From the NCBI RefSeq assembly GCF_028464065.1, contig NZ_CP116808.1, forward strand, positions 1,939,501 through 2,003,500: a stretch of 64,000 bases of DNA, written 5' to 3'. Positions within the stretch are counted from its first letter, which is position 1; each line of letters begins with the position of its first letter. Shown in pieces: positions 6,542-13,556 of this stretch. Origin of the DNA: Saprospira sp. CCB-QB6. Its GTDB lineage: Bacteria; Bacteroidota; Bacteroidia; Chitinophagales; Saprospiraceae. The notes beneath the pieces were generated by a model that was given only the letters and a program-made list of their open reading frames with translations, ran no database searches and was not told the origin of the DNA. Made by a program: the position numbers and the translations under genes.

Positions 6542-7171
6542 CTAGCGTGGAGCCAAAAGCAATTTTTTGTAATGTACTTCCAACAAAAACTCCAAAGCTT
6601 CCAAATGTCGCTTTGCTTCAGCAATGCTTTTGCCCCAAGTGTAGAGTCCATGCCCAGCAATCAAGTAAGCAATAGTCCTGGGTTGCGCCAAATAGAGCTG
6701 TCTAAAATCTTTAGAAAGTTGCTCGATATCCTGTGTATTGGGAAAAATGGGCAGCTTAAAATCTACTTCATGGGTATCAAATTGGGGTAAGGCTTTGAGT
6801 AATTCATACTGACTTAGCTGCAAATGCCCCTCTTTTAAGTAATAATCAGAGAGTAGGGTGCCATAAATAGAGTGTGTATGGAGCACAACATTGATTGCTT
6901 CATTCTCTTCATAAAGTACGGTATGAAGTAGAGTTTCCGCAGAGGAGCGTTCATTTTCAAAGGGAGCTAAAGCCTTCCCTTTTAGGTCCACAAGCATAAA
7001 ATCTTGAGCGGAAAACTGGCTTTTATCTCGGCCAGATTTAGAGATAGCGAGGCTATTTGGTCCAACACGAAAAGAATAATTCGTGCTAGTTGCTGGCGAA
7101 AATCCTTTGGCATTCCAAGCTCGGATGAGTTGGGCCAGTTGTTCTGCAGTTTCTTTTGGTATCATTGACAT
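6542..7171 (-). CDS. mtnB: Methylthioribulose-1-phosphate dehydratase
   Basis: An aldolase class II-fold enzyme of the methionine salvage pathway that dehydrates 5-methylthioribulose-1-phosphate. The 209-residue product has the class II zinc histidines in VLHTHSIYGT and in the C-terminal GHGLYTWG, plus the typical RSSAETLLH. The frame runs 68 codons further upstream, but that stretch is a translation of the GC-rich repeat. The ATG at 7171 (or 7165, MIPKETAEQ) gives the family length. No other methionine-salvage gene is seen here. It lies downstream of cdsA on the same strand with repeat R2 between them, so it may be co-transcribed. The stop codon abuts a parS-like site. Confidence 0.9.
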   Translation of the reverse strand: MSMIPKETAEQLAQLIRAWNAKGFSPATSTNYSFRVGPNSLAISKSGRDKSQFSAQDFMLVDLKGKALAPFENERSSAETLLHTVLYEENEAINVVLHTHSIYGTLLSDYYLKEGHLQLSQYELLKALPQFDTHEVDFKLPIFPNTQDIEQLSKDFRQLYLAQPRTIAYLIAGHGLYTWGKSIAEAKRHLEALEFLLEVHYKKLLLAPR

Positions 7172-7238
7172 ATCATAACAGCTAAAAAGGTGAAAAGGCC
7201 GAAGCGAAAAGCCCAAAGCAACCACAAATGTTGTGCGG

Positions 7239-7369
7239 CTTAGCGATGGGAAGGGGTGGCCGAAGGCCAGACCGAGCAAAATGAGCGCAGCGAAATTTTG
7301 TGAAGGGCCGAGCGAATAGCGAGCCCCGAAACGTAGCGCCGCAAGGCGAAGCCGCAGCGGAGGCCCCAA
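7239..7369 (-). repeat. GC-rich structured repeat, copy R2
   Basis: Minus-strand orientation. The head GGGGCCTCCGC, the core and the variable hairpin with AAAATTTCGC are present. The closing helix has one mismatch (tail AAGCC). It fills the gap between cdsA and mtnB. Confidence 0.8.
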
Positions 7370-7375
7370 ATTCAC

Positions 7376-8236
7376 TTAAAAAGGAATAAATCTAGCGATT
7401 TTCAGAATAAAAATAATGGTAAACGTAATCACGGGAAAGACAAAAAGGAAAGCATCAAAGCGATCAATCAGTCCACCATGTCCAGGCAAAGTTGTTCCCG
7501 TATCCTTAATATTAAGCGATCGTTTCAGCATAGAAGCGATAAGGTCGCCCCAAAAGGCAAAAATTGAGGCTTCAGCGGCCAGAATTAGCCAAGTAGAGAG
7601 CGAAAAATCGAGAATGGTCCAGATAAAATAAGAAGCGAGCCCCCAAAGCAAAGCCGCTGTAAATCCCCCAATTAGGCCTTCGAGCGTTTTATTGGGCGAT
7701 AAAATGGGCGAAATTCTACGTTTTCCGAGCTTGCGGCCCGTCAAATAGGCAAAAACATCATTGGCCCAAACCAGCAACATAATCGCCATGATAAGAAATC
7801 GGCCCGAGGGATCTTGCAAAGACAGAAAGCAAAGCAAGAAAGTGGGCAGCCCAATATAGAAGAGGCCGAGGTAGCTATAGGCTATATTTTGGAAAGGTTT
7901 TTTGCTTGAAGCCGCCAATTCTAAGAGAAAAGGAAGTGAATAAAGTGGCAAAAACCAATGTCCGAGCCCATTTAGGACCAAGGGAAAAGGCGAAACATAG
8001 CCATCGAAAAGGAGTAATGCGGGCAAAATAGCGAGCAAAATAAACAGCCCCTTCCGCAATTGATTATAGATTTTTTGTGGACTATCTTGCTCTAAAAGCA
8101 ATTGGCCCAGCTCTCGAACACATAAAAAGCCCACCAAAAGGTAAAGCAAAGCTGCCGAAACAGGATGGGCTAGCGTGCCGACAATCATAACGACCCCAAA
8201 AACTAGGGCAGTAGTTGTGCGCAAGCGCAAACTCAT
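7376..8236 (-). CDS. cdsA: Phosphatidate cytidylyltransferase
   Basis: An integral membrane enzyme that makes CDP-diacylglycerol from phosphatidic acid and CTP, the branch point of phospholipid synthesis. The full CDS signature is near the C-terminus: SMLKRSLNIKDTG, then LPGHGGLIDRFD. About eight hydrophobic segments span the rest of the 286 residues, as is normal for CdsA. It starts 10 bases after the stop of the CPBP protease gene and is probably in the same minus-strand operon with the aminotransferase. Confidence 0.95.
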   Translation of the reverse strand: MSLRLRTTTALVFGVVMIVGTLAHPVSAALLYLLVGFLCVRELGQLLLEQDSPQKIYNQLRKGLFILLAILPALLLFDGYVSPFPLVLNGLGHWFLPLYSLPFLLELAASSKKPFQNIAYSYLGLFYIGLPTFLLCFLSLQDPSGRFLIMAIMLLVWANDVFAYLTGRKLGKRRISPILSPNKTLEGLIGGFTAALLWGLASYFIWTILDFSLSTWLILAAEASIFAFWGDLIASMLKRSLNIKDTGTTLPGHGGLIDRFDAFLFVFPVITFTIIFILKIARFIPF

Positions 8237-8246
8237 AAGCTATAAA

Positions 8247-9161
8247 TTAGTAAGGTAAATAATCATCGGCCTGAATATCCCCTTGTTTTTTATGCCCCTT
8301 ATAGAGTAAAAAACAAATGGCAAAAGCCAAAGGATAAGCCAAAATGCCTAAATAAGTGGGTAGCTCTAAGCCGGTTTGCTCAGACATTTGGTCTGCAAAA
8401 TAGTAATAGAGCAACAATTGAGAGGAATTAAAGGCGATATGCAGCAAAATAGGCGTCCAAAGACTGCCCGTCCAACGCAAACTATAGCCTAAAAGTGCCC
8501 CCAATAAAAAGCGAGGGATAAAGCCCTCTGGCTGAAAGTGAATCAGGCTAAACAGCAAAGCGGCAATCCAAATGCCTAAGTCTAAATTCTTAGTGAGTTG
8601 AGAGAGTAGGCGTTGCAAAATGCCTCTAAAGAGGAGCTCCTCTCCTATTCCAGCCGCCAAGCCCACCAACAAAAAGTTAGTCATTAGCTCTATGGGGCTA
8701 TTCATACTCATCAACTTTTCTTGCAAAGCAATGGTCTCTTTTGCGATCCAGCTTTCTGGTGTAATCATCTGATTGAGTGCATAGAGCTGCATAGCAATAG
8801 GATAAAGGCAAAGCGCTAAAACTGGCAAAAGCAAATAGGTCCAAAACTTAGCAGAGCGATTGAGCAGTAAAAAGTCCAATGCTTTTTGGGGTTTCCAAAT
8901 CAGGCTAAAGCCCAAAGCCACCAAAGTATAGCCACAAAAATGGCTAAACAAGCTACCCCATTTTAGGCCAGCGAGTTCATTGGGTTGGGGATCGGTAGTG
9001 GCTAAACTATCAATTAGGCCCATTAGATCACTAACGCCATAAGCTGAAGCAATGAGTTGCAGCCCCAACTGGCCCAAAATCATCCCGATTGCCCAGATGG
9101 GCAAAAGGTATAAAAAGCCTTGGGTTGCAGTTTTAGTTATTCTCGTCATAAGTTGGACCAT
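8247..9161 (-). CDS. CPBP-family intramembrane glutamic endopeptidase
   Basis: A polytopic membrane protein of the CPBP (Rce1-like, Abi) family. All three motifs are present: EELLFR with Glu174, Glu175 and Arg179, LIHF with His208, and HIAFN with His241 and Asn245. Homologues cleave prenylated or other membrane-bound substrates; the substrate here is unknown. The start at 9161 overlaps the aminotransferase gene by 29 bases. ATG 9149 is an alternative that overlaps by 17. The overlap indicates translational coupling with the upstream aminotransferase gene. Confidence 0.88.
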   Translation of the reverse strand: MVQLMTRITKTATQGFLYLLPIWAIGMILGQLGLQLIASAYGVSDLMGLIDSLATTDPQPNELAGLKWGSLFSHFCGYTLVALGFSLIWKPQKALDFLLLNRSAKFWTYLLLPVLALCLYPIAMQLYALNQMITPESWIAKETIALQEKLMSMNSPIELMTNFLLVGLAAGIGEELLFRGILQRLLSQLTKNLDLGIWIAALLFSLIHFQPEGFIPRFLLGALLGYSLRWTGSLWTPILLHIAFNSSQLLLYYYFADQMSEQTGLELPTYLGILAYPLAFAICFLLYKGHKKQGDIQADDYLPY

Positions 9162-10350
9162 CTACCTCATCAATAGCAGCCAAGACAATCTCTACCGCCT
9201 GATGAATTTGTTTAGGAGTAATAATAAGTGGTGGCGCAATTCGGATCGCCGAATCATTAAAGAGGAACCAGTCTGAAATCAAGCCTTTTTCCATACAATT
9301 AAGGATAACGGCCTTAGTTTGTTCATAGCTAGAGAGCTGAACCGCCATCAATAGCCCAGCAGAACGCACAGTTTTAATTTTAGGGTGCTTGAGTAAGCTT
9401 AAGAAAAGGGCTTCTTTTTCCTTAACCGTCCCAATTAGCTCCTCATACTCTTCTTTAAGTACTTTAAGGTTGGCTAAAGCGGCAGCACAGCAAAGTGGAT
9501 GCCCGCCAAAAGTAGTAATATGGCCCAAAAAGGGATTATGACTAAGCACCTGCATAATCTCTTGGCTAGCGATAAAAGCACCAATAGGCATTCCGCCTCC
9601 AAAACCTTTGGCTAAAAGGAGAATATCTGGAACCACATCAAACTGCTCAAAGGCAAAAAAGCTTCCCGTACGGCCACAGCCTACCTGAATTTCATCAAAT
9701 ATCAGTAGGGCGCCAACGGCTGTACAACGCGCTCTAAGGGCCTTTAAATAGCCTTCTAAGGGCTTTTCCACCCCCTTCTCGGCCCGTACAGGTTCAATGA
9801 TCACAGCGGCCGTTTTTTCTGTAATTTTGTCCAAATCGGGCCAGCTATTAAAGGCAATATGATTGATATTGGGCAAAAGAGGACGGAATGGCGCAGTAAA
9901 AAAATCGCTACTCATCAAACTCAAGGCCCCTTGGCTACTCCCATGATAAGAGGTTTCGCAGGCAATAATTTCGGCCCGACCAGTATAGCGCTTGGCCAAT
10001 TTCATCGCCCCTTCGGTCGCTTCTGTTCCAGAATTGACAAAATAGCAGCTAGACAAAGACTTGGGCAGTAAATCCGCCAAATATTTTGCTAATTGTACCT
10101 GTGGACTCAAAACAAACTCTCCATAGACCAAAGTATGCAAATAGCGCTCTGATTGAGCGGCAATAGCGGCCATCACTTTGGGATGTCGATGGCCCAAATT
10201 AGAGACCGAAATGCCCGCAATAAGGTCGATATAGGACTTGCCTGTAGGGCCATACATATAAATTCCCTCGGCCCGATCAATCTCTAGTGCCAAAGGAGCA
10301 TCAGAGGTTTGGGCCAAATGTTGTAAAAATAATTGTCTGGAGGATAGCAT
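9133..10350 (-). CDS. Class III (acetylornithine/4-aminobutyrate-like) aminotransferase
   Basis: A fold-type I, class III PLP aminotransferase of 405 residues. Asp219 in IFDEIQ contacts the PLP ring nitrogen, and Lys248 in LLLAKGFGGG is the Schiff-base lysine. The cofactor-phosphate loop NSGTEA is at about 106-111. The sequence resembles ArgD/GabT-type omega-aminotransferases, but no arginine genes are nearby, so the exact substrate is open. It is the first gene of the minus-strand run with the CPBP protease and cdsA. A -7-like TAACTTTG lies on the minus strand 35-42 bases upstream of its ATG. Confidence 0.88.
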   Translation of the reverse strand: MLSSRQLFLQHLAQTSDAPLALEIDRAEGIYMYGPTGKSYIDLIAGISVSNLGHRHPKVMAAIAAQSERYLHTLVYGEFVLSPQVQLAKYLADLLPKSLSSCYFVNSGTEATEGAMKLAKRYTGRAEIIACETSYHGSSQGALSLMSSDFFTAPFRPLLPNINHIAFNSWPDLDKITEKTAAVIIEPVRAEKGVEKPLEGYLKALRARCTAVGALLIFDEIQVGCGRTGSFFAFEQFDVVPDILLLAKGFGGGMPIGAFIASQEIMQVLSHNPFLGHITTFGGHPLCCAAALANLKVLKEEYEELIGTVKEKEALFLSLLKHPKIKTVRSAGLLMAVQLSSYEQTKAVILNCMEKGLISDWFLFNDSAIRIAPPLIITPKQIHQAVEIVLAAIDEVDGPTYDENN

Positions 10351-10358
10351 ATAAGCTG

Positions 10359-10440
10359 TACTTTTGTATGATAATCTAAGTCCACAAAGTTAGGAAAACT
10401 TTGTACATTGTTCAGGGAGGCTAGCCCTCCCTATTTTTTG
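10359..10440 (+). promoter_or_regulatory. Promoter followed by hairpin and terminator ahead of the ThrB-like gene
   Basis: A perfect -7 box TACTTTTG (10359-10366) faces the kinase gene. It is followed by the hairpin ACAAAGTT-AGGAA-AACTTTGT (10384-10404) and then a terminator-like hairpin AGGGAGG/CCTCCCT (10414-10432) with ATTTTTTG. The start codon is at 10463, so a terminator stands between promoter and gene. It could be conditional, or it could stop antisense transcription into this region. Confidence 0.55.
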
Positions 10441-10462
10441 AGATTTAAGATATAATCGATCG

Positions 10463-11374
10463 ATGTCTAAAGCACAATTGGGCGTAAAAATCAAGGCGCC
10501 CGCAAGTTTGAGCCAATTATCTTTTGGGCCTGGCTGCATGGCCGTTGCCCTAGAAGGCTTAGCCGATGAAGTGATTATCCGTCCTAGCCAAAAGGTCGGT
10601 TTGCAGCTCCTTGAAATCACTGGAGACCAGAAACAACTTAGCCGAAACCTAGCCGAGACCGCTATGGGCAAGGCCGCCCTCGCTTTTTGGGCGCTTTTAG
10701 CTGATTATGGCGTGGAAACAGAGGATTTGGGCTTTGAATTAGAAGTTCGCAAGAAGATTCCTTTTGGTTTAGGCCTTGGCAATGAGGCCGCTTTGGTGGC
10801 TGCTTGCCTATATGGACTCAACAAACAGCTTAAAAGTCCACTAATGCCCAAAGAATTGATGCCTCCTGCCCTAGCTTCGGGCTGTGCTGCCGAGGATCTT
10901 GTGGCTAGTTTATATGGAGGCTGGAACCTCATTGTTCAAGAATCGCCCTGCCAATGGCGCCGCATGGCCCTCCCAAAAGGCCTTTATTTCTTGGTTTTTG
11001 CCCCAAAAATTAAAGCCGATAAAGCCCATGTGGAAGAAATTTTACTCAAAACGGGGAAAAGCAGCCTACAAGCCCTCTCTGCCTTGAGTTGGGCCTTTAA
11101 TTATAGCGACTTTAGACTGCTGGAGGATGCCCTTTGGCCCCAAGCTTGGGCCGAAGAAGGCAGCTTTTTAAGAGAAGTTCAGGAAATTGTTCGTTCAGAA
11201 GGTGGACTTAGCTGCCATTATAGTGGCCAAGGCCCCGCAATCGCCGCCCTTTTCAATAATACACTAAAAGCTGAAGAAGCGCAAACCGCTATTTTGGCCC
11301 AGTATAAAGCAAAAAAACAAAGAGTCAGTAGCTGGATCCTAAGCATTGACCAAGAAGGGGCCATTATTGAATAA
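10463..11374 (+). CDS. thrB: GHMP kinase, homoserine kinase-like
   Basis: A 303-residue GHMP-family small-molecule kinase closest in layout to homoserine kinase (ThrB): N-terminal VKIKAPASLSQLSFGPG, central ATP loop, and a C-terminal SGQGPAIAALF motif like the ThrB GAGPT region. The glycine-rich ATP loop is unusual. Homoserine kinases normally have PxGxGLGSSAAS, while this protein reads IPFGLGLGNEAAL near residues 99-111, so both serines are replaced. Activity may be changed or lost. No thrA or thrC is visible in the window. A promoter and a terminator-like hairpin precede it, and a terminator follows 24 bases after the stop. Confidence 0.75.
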   Translation: MSKAQLGVKIKAPASLSQLSFGPGCMAVALEGLADEVIIRPSQKVGLQLLEITGDQKQLSRNLAETAMGKAALAFWALLADYGVETEDLGFELEVRKKIPFGLGLGNEAALVAACLYGLNKQLKSPLMPKELMPPALASGCAAEDLVASLYGGWNLIVQESPCQWRRMALPKGLYFLVFAPKIKADKAHVEEILLKTGKSSLQALSALSWAFNYSDFRLLEDALWPQAWAEEGSFLREVQEIVRSEGGLSCHYSGQGPAIAALFNNTLKAEEAQTAILAQYKAKKQRVSSWILSIDQEGAIIE

Positions 11375-11398
11375 TCTCTTTGCCCTAGAAATTATATA

Positions 11399-11433
11399 AG
11401 AGGAAGTAGATCATATCTGCTTCCTCTTTTTTT
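11399..11433 (+). terminator. Terminator after the ThrB-like gene
   Basis: GAGGAAGTAGA pairs with TCTGCTTCCTC (one T/G) around TCATA, followed by seven or more T residues. Confidence 0.9.
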
Positions 11434-11578
11434 GGGGCTGCCCCGCCCTACGGGCGGGTCGGGCTCTGTCGCAGCTCGCTGTTCGCTCGGCCCTTCGCAA
11501 AATTTCGCTGCGCTCATTTTGCTCGGTCTGCGGCTTCGCCGCCCTGCTCCAGCTTCTCAGCCGACTCGCTCCTGGCCG
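11434..11578 (+). repeat. GC-rich structured repeat, copy R3 (type B ends)
   Basis: The head GGGGCTGCCCC and tail CTCAGCC pair as GGCTG/CAGCC. The variable hairpin is the AAAATTTCGC/GCGCTCATTTT form seen in R1. The last segment before the tail is altered relative to other copies. Confidence 0.8.
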
Positions 11579-11779
11579 AAAACATCAACGTTAAGGCAAA
11601 AGGACTTCGCTCAATGGCTAATTGGACCAAAAATTCAAAACGCTGAGAATCGCACAGAAAAAAAAGCTGAACAGAATATCGGCTCAGCTCCATTTTTAAA
11701 CTGGTAATTCTCCACAAAAAAACCTAAGTTATCCACAGCAAACTGTGGATATGTTCCACGTTTTTCCACGACAACAAAA

Positions 11780-11795
11780 TGTTCCACGTGGAACA
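11780..11795. other. parS-like site 3
   Basis: Perfect TGTTCCACGTGGAACA palindrome at the end of the first 52-bp direct repeat. Confidence 0.85.
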
Positions 11796-11872
11796 GGCTT
11801 TGTTTTCCACAGCTGTACTGGTTTTCCACAAAAATATTGTGGATATGTTACACGTTTTTCCACGACCTGGAT

Positions 11873-11888
11873 TGTTCCACGTGGAACA
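11873..11888. other. parS-like site 4
   Basis: Perfect TGTTCCACGTGGAACA palindrome at the end of the second 52-bp direct repeat, 93 bp from site 3. Confidence 0.85.
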
Positions 11889-12004
11889 CTATTCTCCTCC
11901 ACAATCAATTCGGGTTTTCCACAACTTAATTGTGAGTAAGTTTCGGCCTGTCTACAATTTTGCATTTGAGCAAAATTCTGATTTTCCACAAAAACTTATC
12001 AACA

Positions 12005-12020
12005 TGTTCCACGTGGAACA
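12005..12020. other. parS-like site 5
   Basis: Perfect TGTTCCACGTGGAACA palindrome, 132 bp from site 4, flanked by TTTTCCACA words. Confidence 0.85.
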
Positions 12021-12150
12021 AATTGTGGAAAACCTCAAAAATAAAATGTGGAAAACCCCTATTAAAAGTTTTCCACATTCAGTTTTCCACAAATCAGCAA
12101 GCAAGGTTCTGTGGAAAAGTAATTTCATTTCATGGAATTAATTAAATTAA

Positions 12151-12693
12151 TTACCATTTCACTTTTTGGACCTCCTCCCCTTTTCGGCTAATTACTTTTT
12201 GCAATCCTCTATTTTTGGTATGGCAGGCGGCAAAGTTCAATTGATTAAAATGCTCATCAATTAATAGGCTGTTATTAATTGTCAGATGAGCAAAGGGCGA
12301 TAGATTTTTAGCTTCTAAGAAAACATAGCATTCATAGATATTTTGCTTCTCGCCCATTTCCTTGCCCAAATACTTATACTTTATCGTTTGGCCATCGGCC
12401 TTCAGCTGAAAATGTTGTTCAATGTAATCGGCTAGTAGTTGGTTGGCCTGAGGATGTTCTCGATCGGTGCCAATTTCAACAGTTTCTCCTAAGCGTTTAG
12501 AAAAAAGTTGTTCAAAGTCGTCTACAAAAAGCTTGATTGAGATCTGTAGGGCTTGTTGCTTCTCTTTATAATCGATTTCGGCAAAAGAGAGATAAATAGG
12601 ATGCTCTTCATTTTCTGGCATTTCAGCAGGCATAGATAGAGAAAAGGGCCATAAAATCGAACAAACTAGACTAATTGTCAAAAAGCTAGGCAT
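12151..12693 (-). CDS. DUF6702-family secreted protein
   Basis: A 180-residue protein with an N-terminal hydrophobic segment of about 20 residues that may be a signal peptide. It then has HPIYLSFAEIDYKEKQQALQ and a KLFVDDFEQLF motif typical of the DUF6702 family of Bacteroidota. Function is unknown. The family commonly sits beside a HupE/UreJ-like membrane protein and an M1 peptidase, as it does here. It is divergent from the HupE-like gene across a 91-bp gap with -7-like boxes for both directions. The 3' end borders the parS cluster. Confidence 0.75.
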   Translation of the reverse strand: MPSFLTISLVCSILWPFSLSMPAEMPENEEHPIYLSFAEIDYKEKQQALQISIKLFVDDFEQLFSKRLGETVEIGTDREHPQANQLLADYIEQHFQLKADGQTIKYKYLGKEMGEKQNIYECYVFLEAKNLSPFAHLTINNSLLIDEHFNQLNFAACHTKNRGLQKVISRKGEEVQKVKW

Positions 12694-12736
12694 CTGAGTC
12701 GTATTTTTGATTGTATTTTATAAAAACTTGGTACAT

Positions 12737-12763
12737 TAAATTTGATCTTGAAGAACAAATATA
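12737..12763. promoter_or_regulatory. Divergent -7 boxes between DUF6702 and HupE-like genes
   Basis: TAAATTTG (12737-12744, plus strand) points to the HupE-like gene. TATATTTG (12763-12756, minus strand) points to the DUF6702 gene. The -33 elements are weak. Confidence 0.55.
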
Positions 12764-12784
12764 TCACCATTTTAAAACGACTAC

Positions 12785-13381
12785 ATGAATTTTGGCCTCT
12801 ACTTTCAGTTAGGGTTAGAGCATATCACAGACCCCTATGGCTATGACCATATTCTATTTATCATTGCCATTTGTGCTAGTTGGCGGATACGCGATTGGCG
12901 GACCGTAGCTATTTTGGTTACGGCCTTTACTGTTGGACATTCAATTGCCTTGGCTTTGGCCACCTTTGAAATTGTTCCGGTTTGGTCTGCACTTATTGAG
13001 TTCTTGATTCCAGTGAGTATTATGGCTAGCTGTATCCAAAATATCAGTTATCCGCCCTCAGCTAGAGGGGCTAAAATCAATAAAAACTGGGCTTATGGCC
13101 TAATTGCCGCCTTTGGAATCATTCACGGTTTGGGCTTTTCCAACTTTCTCAAAGAGACTTTAGTGGCCAATGAAAGCCTATTGATGCCCCTTTTGGGCTT
13201 TAATTTAGGCTTAGAAATTGGACAACTTTTGATTGTTGCCGCCTGTTTTGCCTTTAACTATATCTTTGTAGAATTGGGCCAAAAAGCCCAAAGAGACTGG
13301 ACCTTAGTAGTTTCTTCGGCCGTAGCGGGCATTGCTTTTTTGCTTTGTTTAGAAAAAGGCGCAGAGCTATTTTTTGGCTAA
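12785..13381 (+). CDS. HupE/UreJ-family membrane protein
   Basis: A 198-residue integral membrane protein with about five or six hydrophobic segments. It has the family pattern of an N-terminal GLEHITDPYGYDHILF, then FTVGHSIALALA and IIHGLGFSNFL, whose histidines resemble the putative nickel ligands of HupE/UreJ permeases. There is no urease or hydrogenase gene nearby, so the nickel role is not supported by context; the pairing with DUF6702 suggests a different, unknown job. Repeat R4 separates it from the M1 peptidase gene on the same strand. Confidence 0.8.
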   Translation: MNFGLYFQLGLEHITDPYGYDHILFIIAICASWRIRDWRTVAILVTAFTVGHSIALALATFEIVPVWSALIEFLIPVSIMASCIQNISYPPSARGAKINKNWAYGLIAAFGIIHGLGFSNFLKETLVANESLLMPLLGFNLGLEIGQLLIVAACFAFNYIFVELGQKAQRDWTLVVSSAVAGIAFLLCLEKGAELFFG

Positions 13382-13383
13382 AT

Positions 13384-13516
13384 ATGGCCGAAGGCCAAAC
13401 GGCCTAGCGATGTGCAGGGGTGGCCGAAGGCCAGACCCAGGCGGCTTTGCCGCCGCAGGGCCGAGCGAATAGCGAGCCCCGAAACGTAGCGCCTGCCAAA
13501 GGCAGGAGGCCCCAAA
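13384..13516 (-). repeat. GC-rich structured repeat, copy R4 (type A ends)
   Basis: Minus orientation, ends GGCCT/AGGCC, variable hairpin GGCGGC/GCCGCC. It lies between the HupE-like and M1 genes. Confidence 0.85.
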
Positions 13517-13556
13517 AACAGAACATCTCGTTTATTAAATTTAGATATTTCCAATT

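Larger units (their letters stand above)
11579..12150. other. Gene-less AT-rich segment with parS cluster and many TTTTCCACA motifs
   Basis: No convincing gene lies here. The segment is rich in TTTTCCACA/TGTGGAAAA words and holds three perfect parS-like sites plus two degenerate ones: TGTTCCACG followed by TTTTTCC (from 11752) and TGTTACACG followed by TTTTTCC (from 11846). Two direct repeats of about 52 bp (11744-11795 and 11838-11888) each contain TGTGGATATGTT, a degenerate site, TTTTTCCACGAC and one perfect site. Open frames across it translate the repeated palindromes (MFHVEQ) and are not genes. Confidence 0.7.

Noticed and set aside
6328-6660. 110-residue minus-strand frame downstream of mtnB
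   Set aside because: It overlaps the mtnB 3' end, two parS sites and a terminator, and it also reads the palindromes as protein.
10367-10378. Tripeptide Met-Ile-Ile leader ahead of the ThrB-like gene
   Set aside because: Its ATG begins directly after the -7 box, before the expected transcription start, and it is too short to act as a leader peptide.
12005-12020. parS-like sites as mRNA terminators or E-box-like chance words
   Set aside because: There is no T tract, five perfect 16-bp copies occur in two small clusters, and they match the ParB consensus.
11779-12141. 120-residue open frame in the parS cluster
   Set aside because: Its translation (repeated FHVEQ-type words) is just the parS palindrome and TTTTCCACA words read in frame. 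There is no family match and a competing frame exists on both strands.
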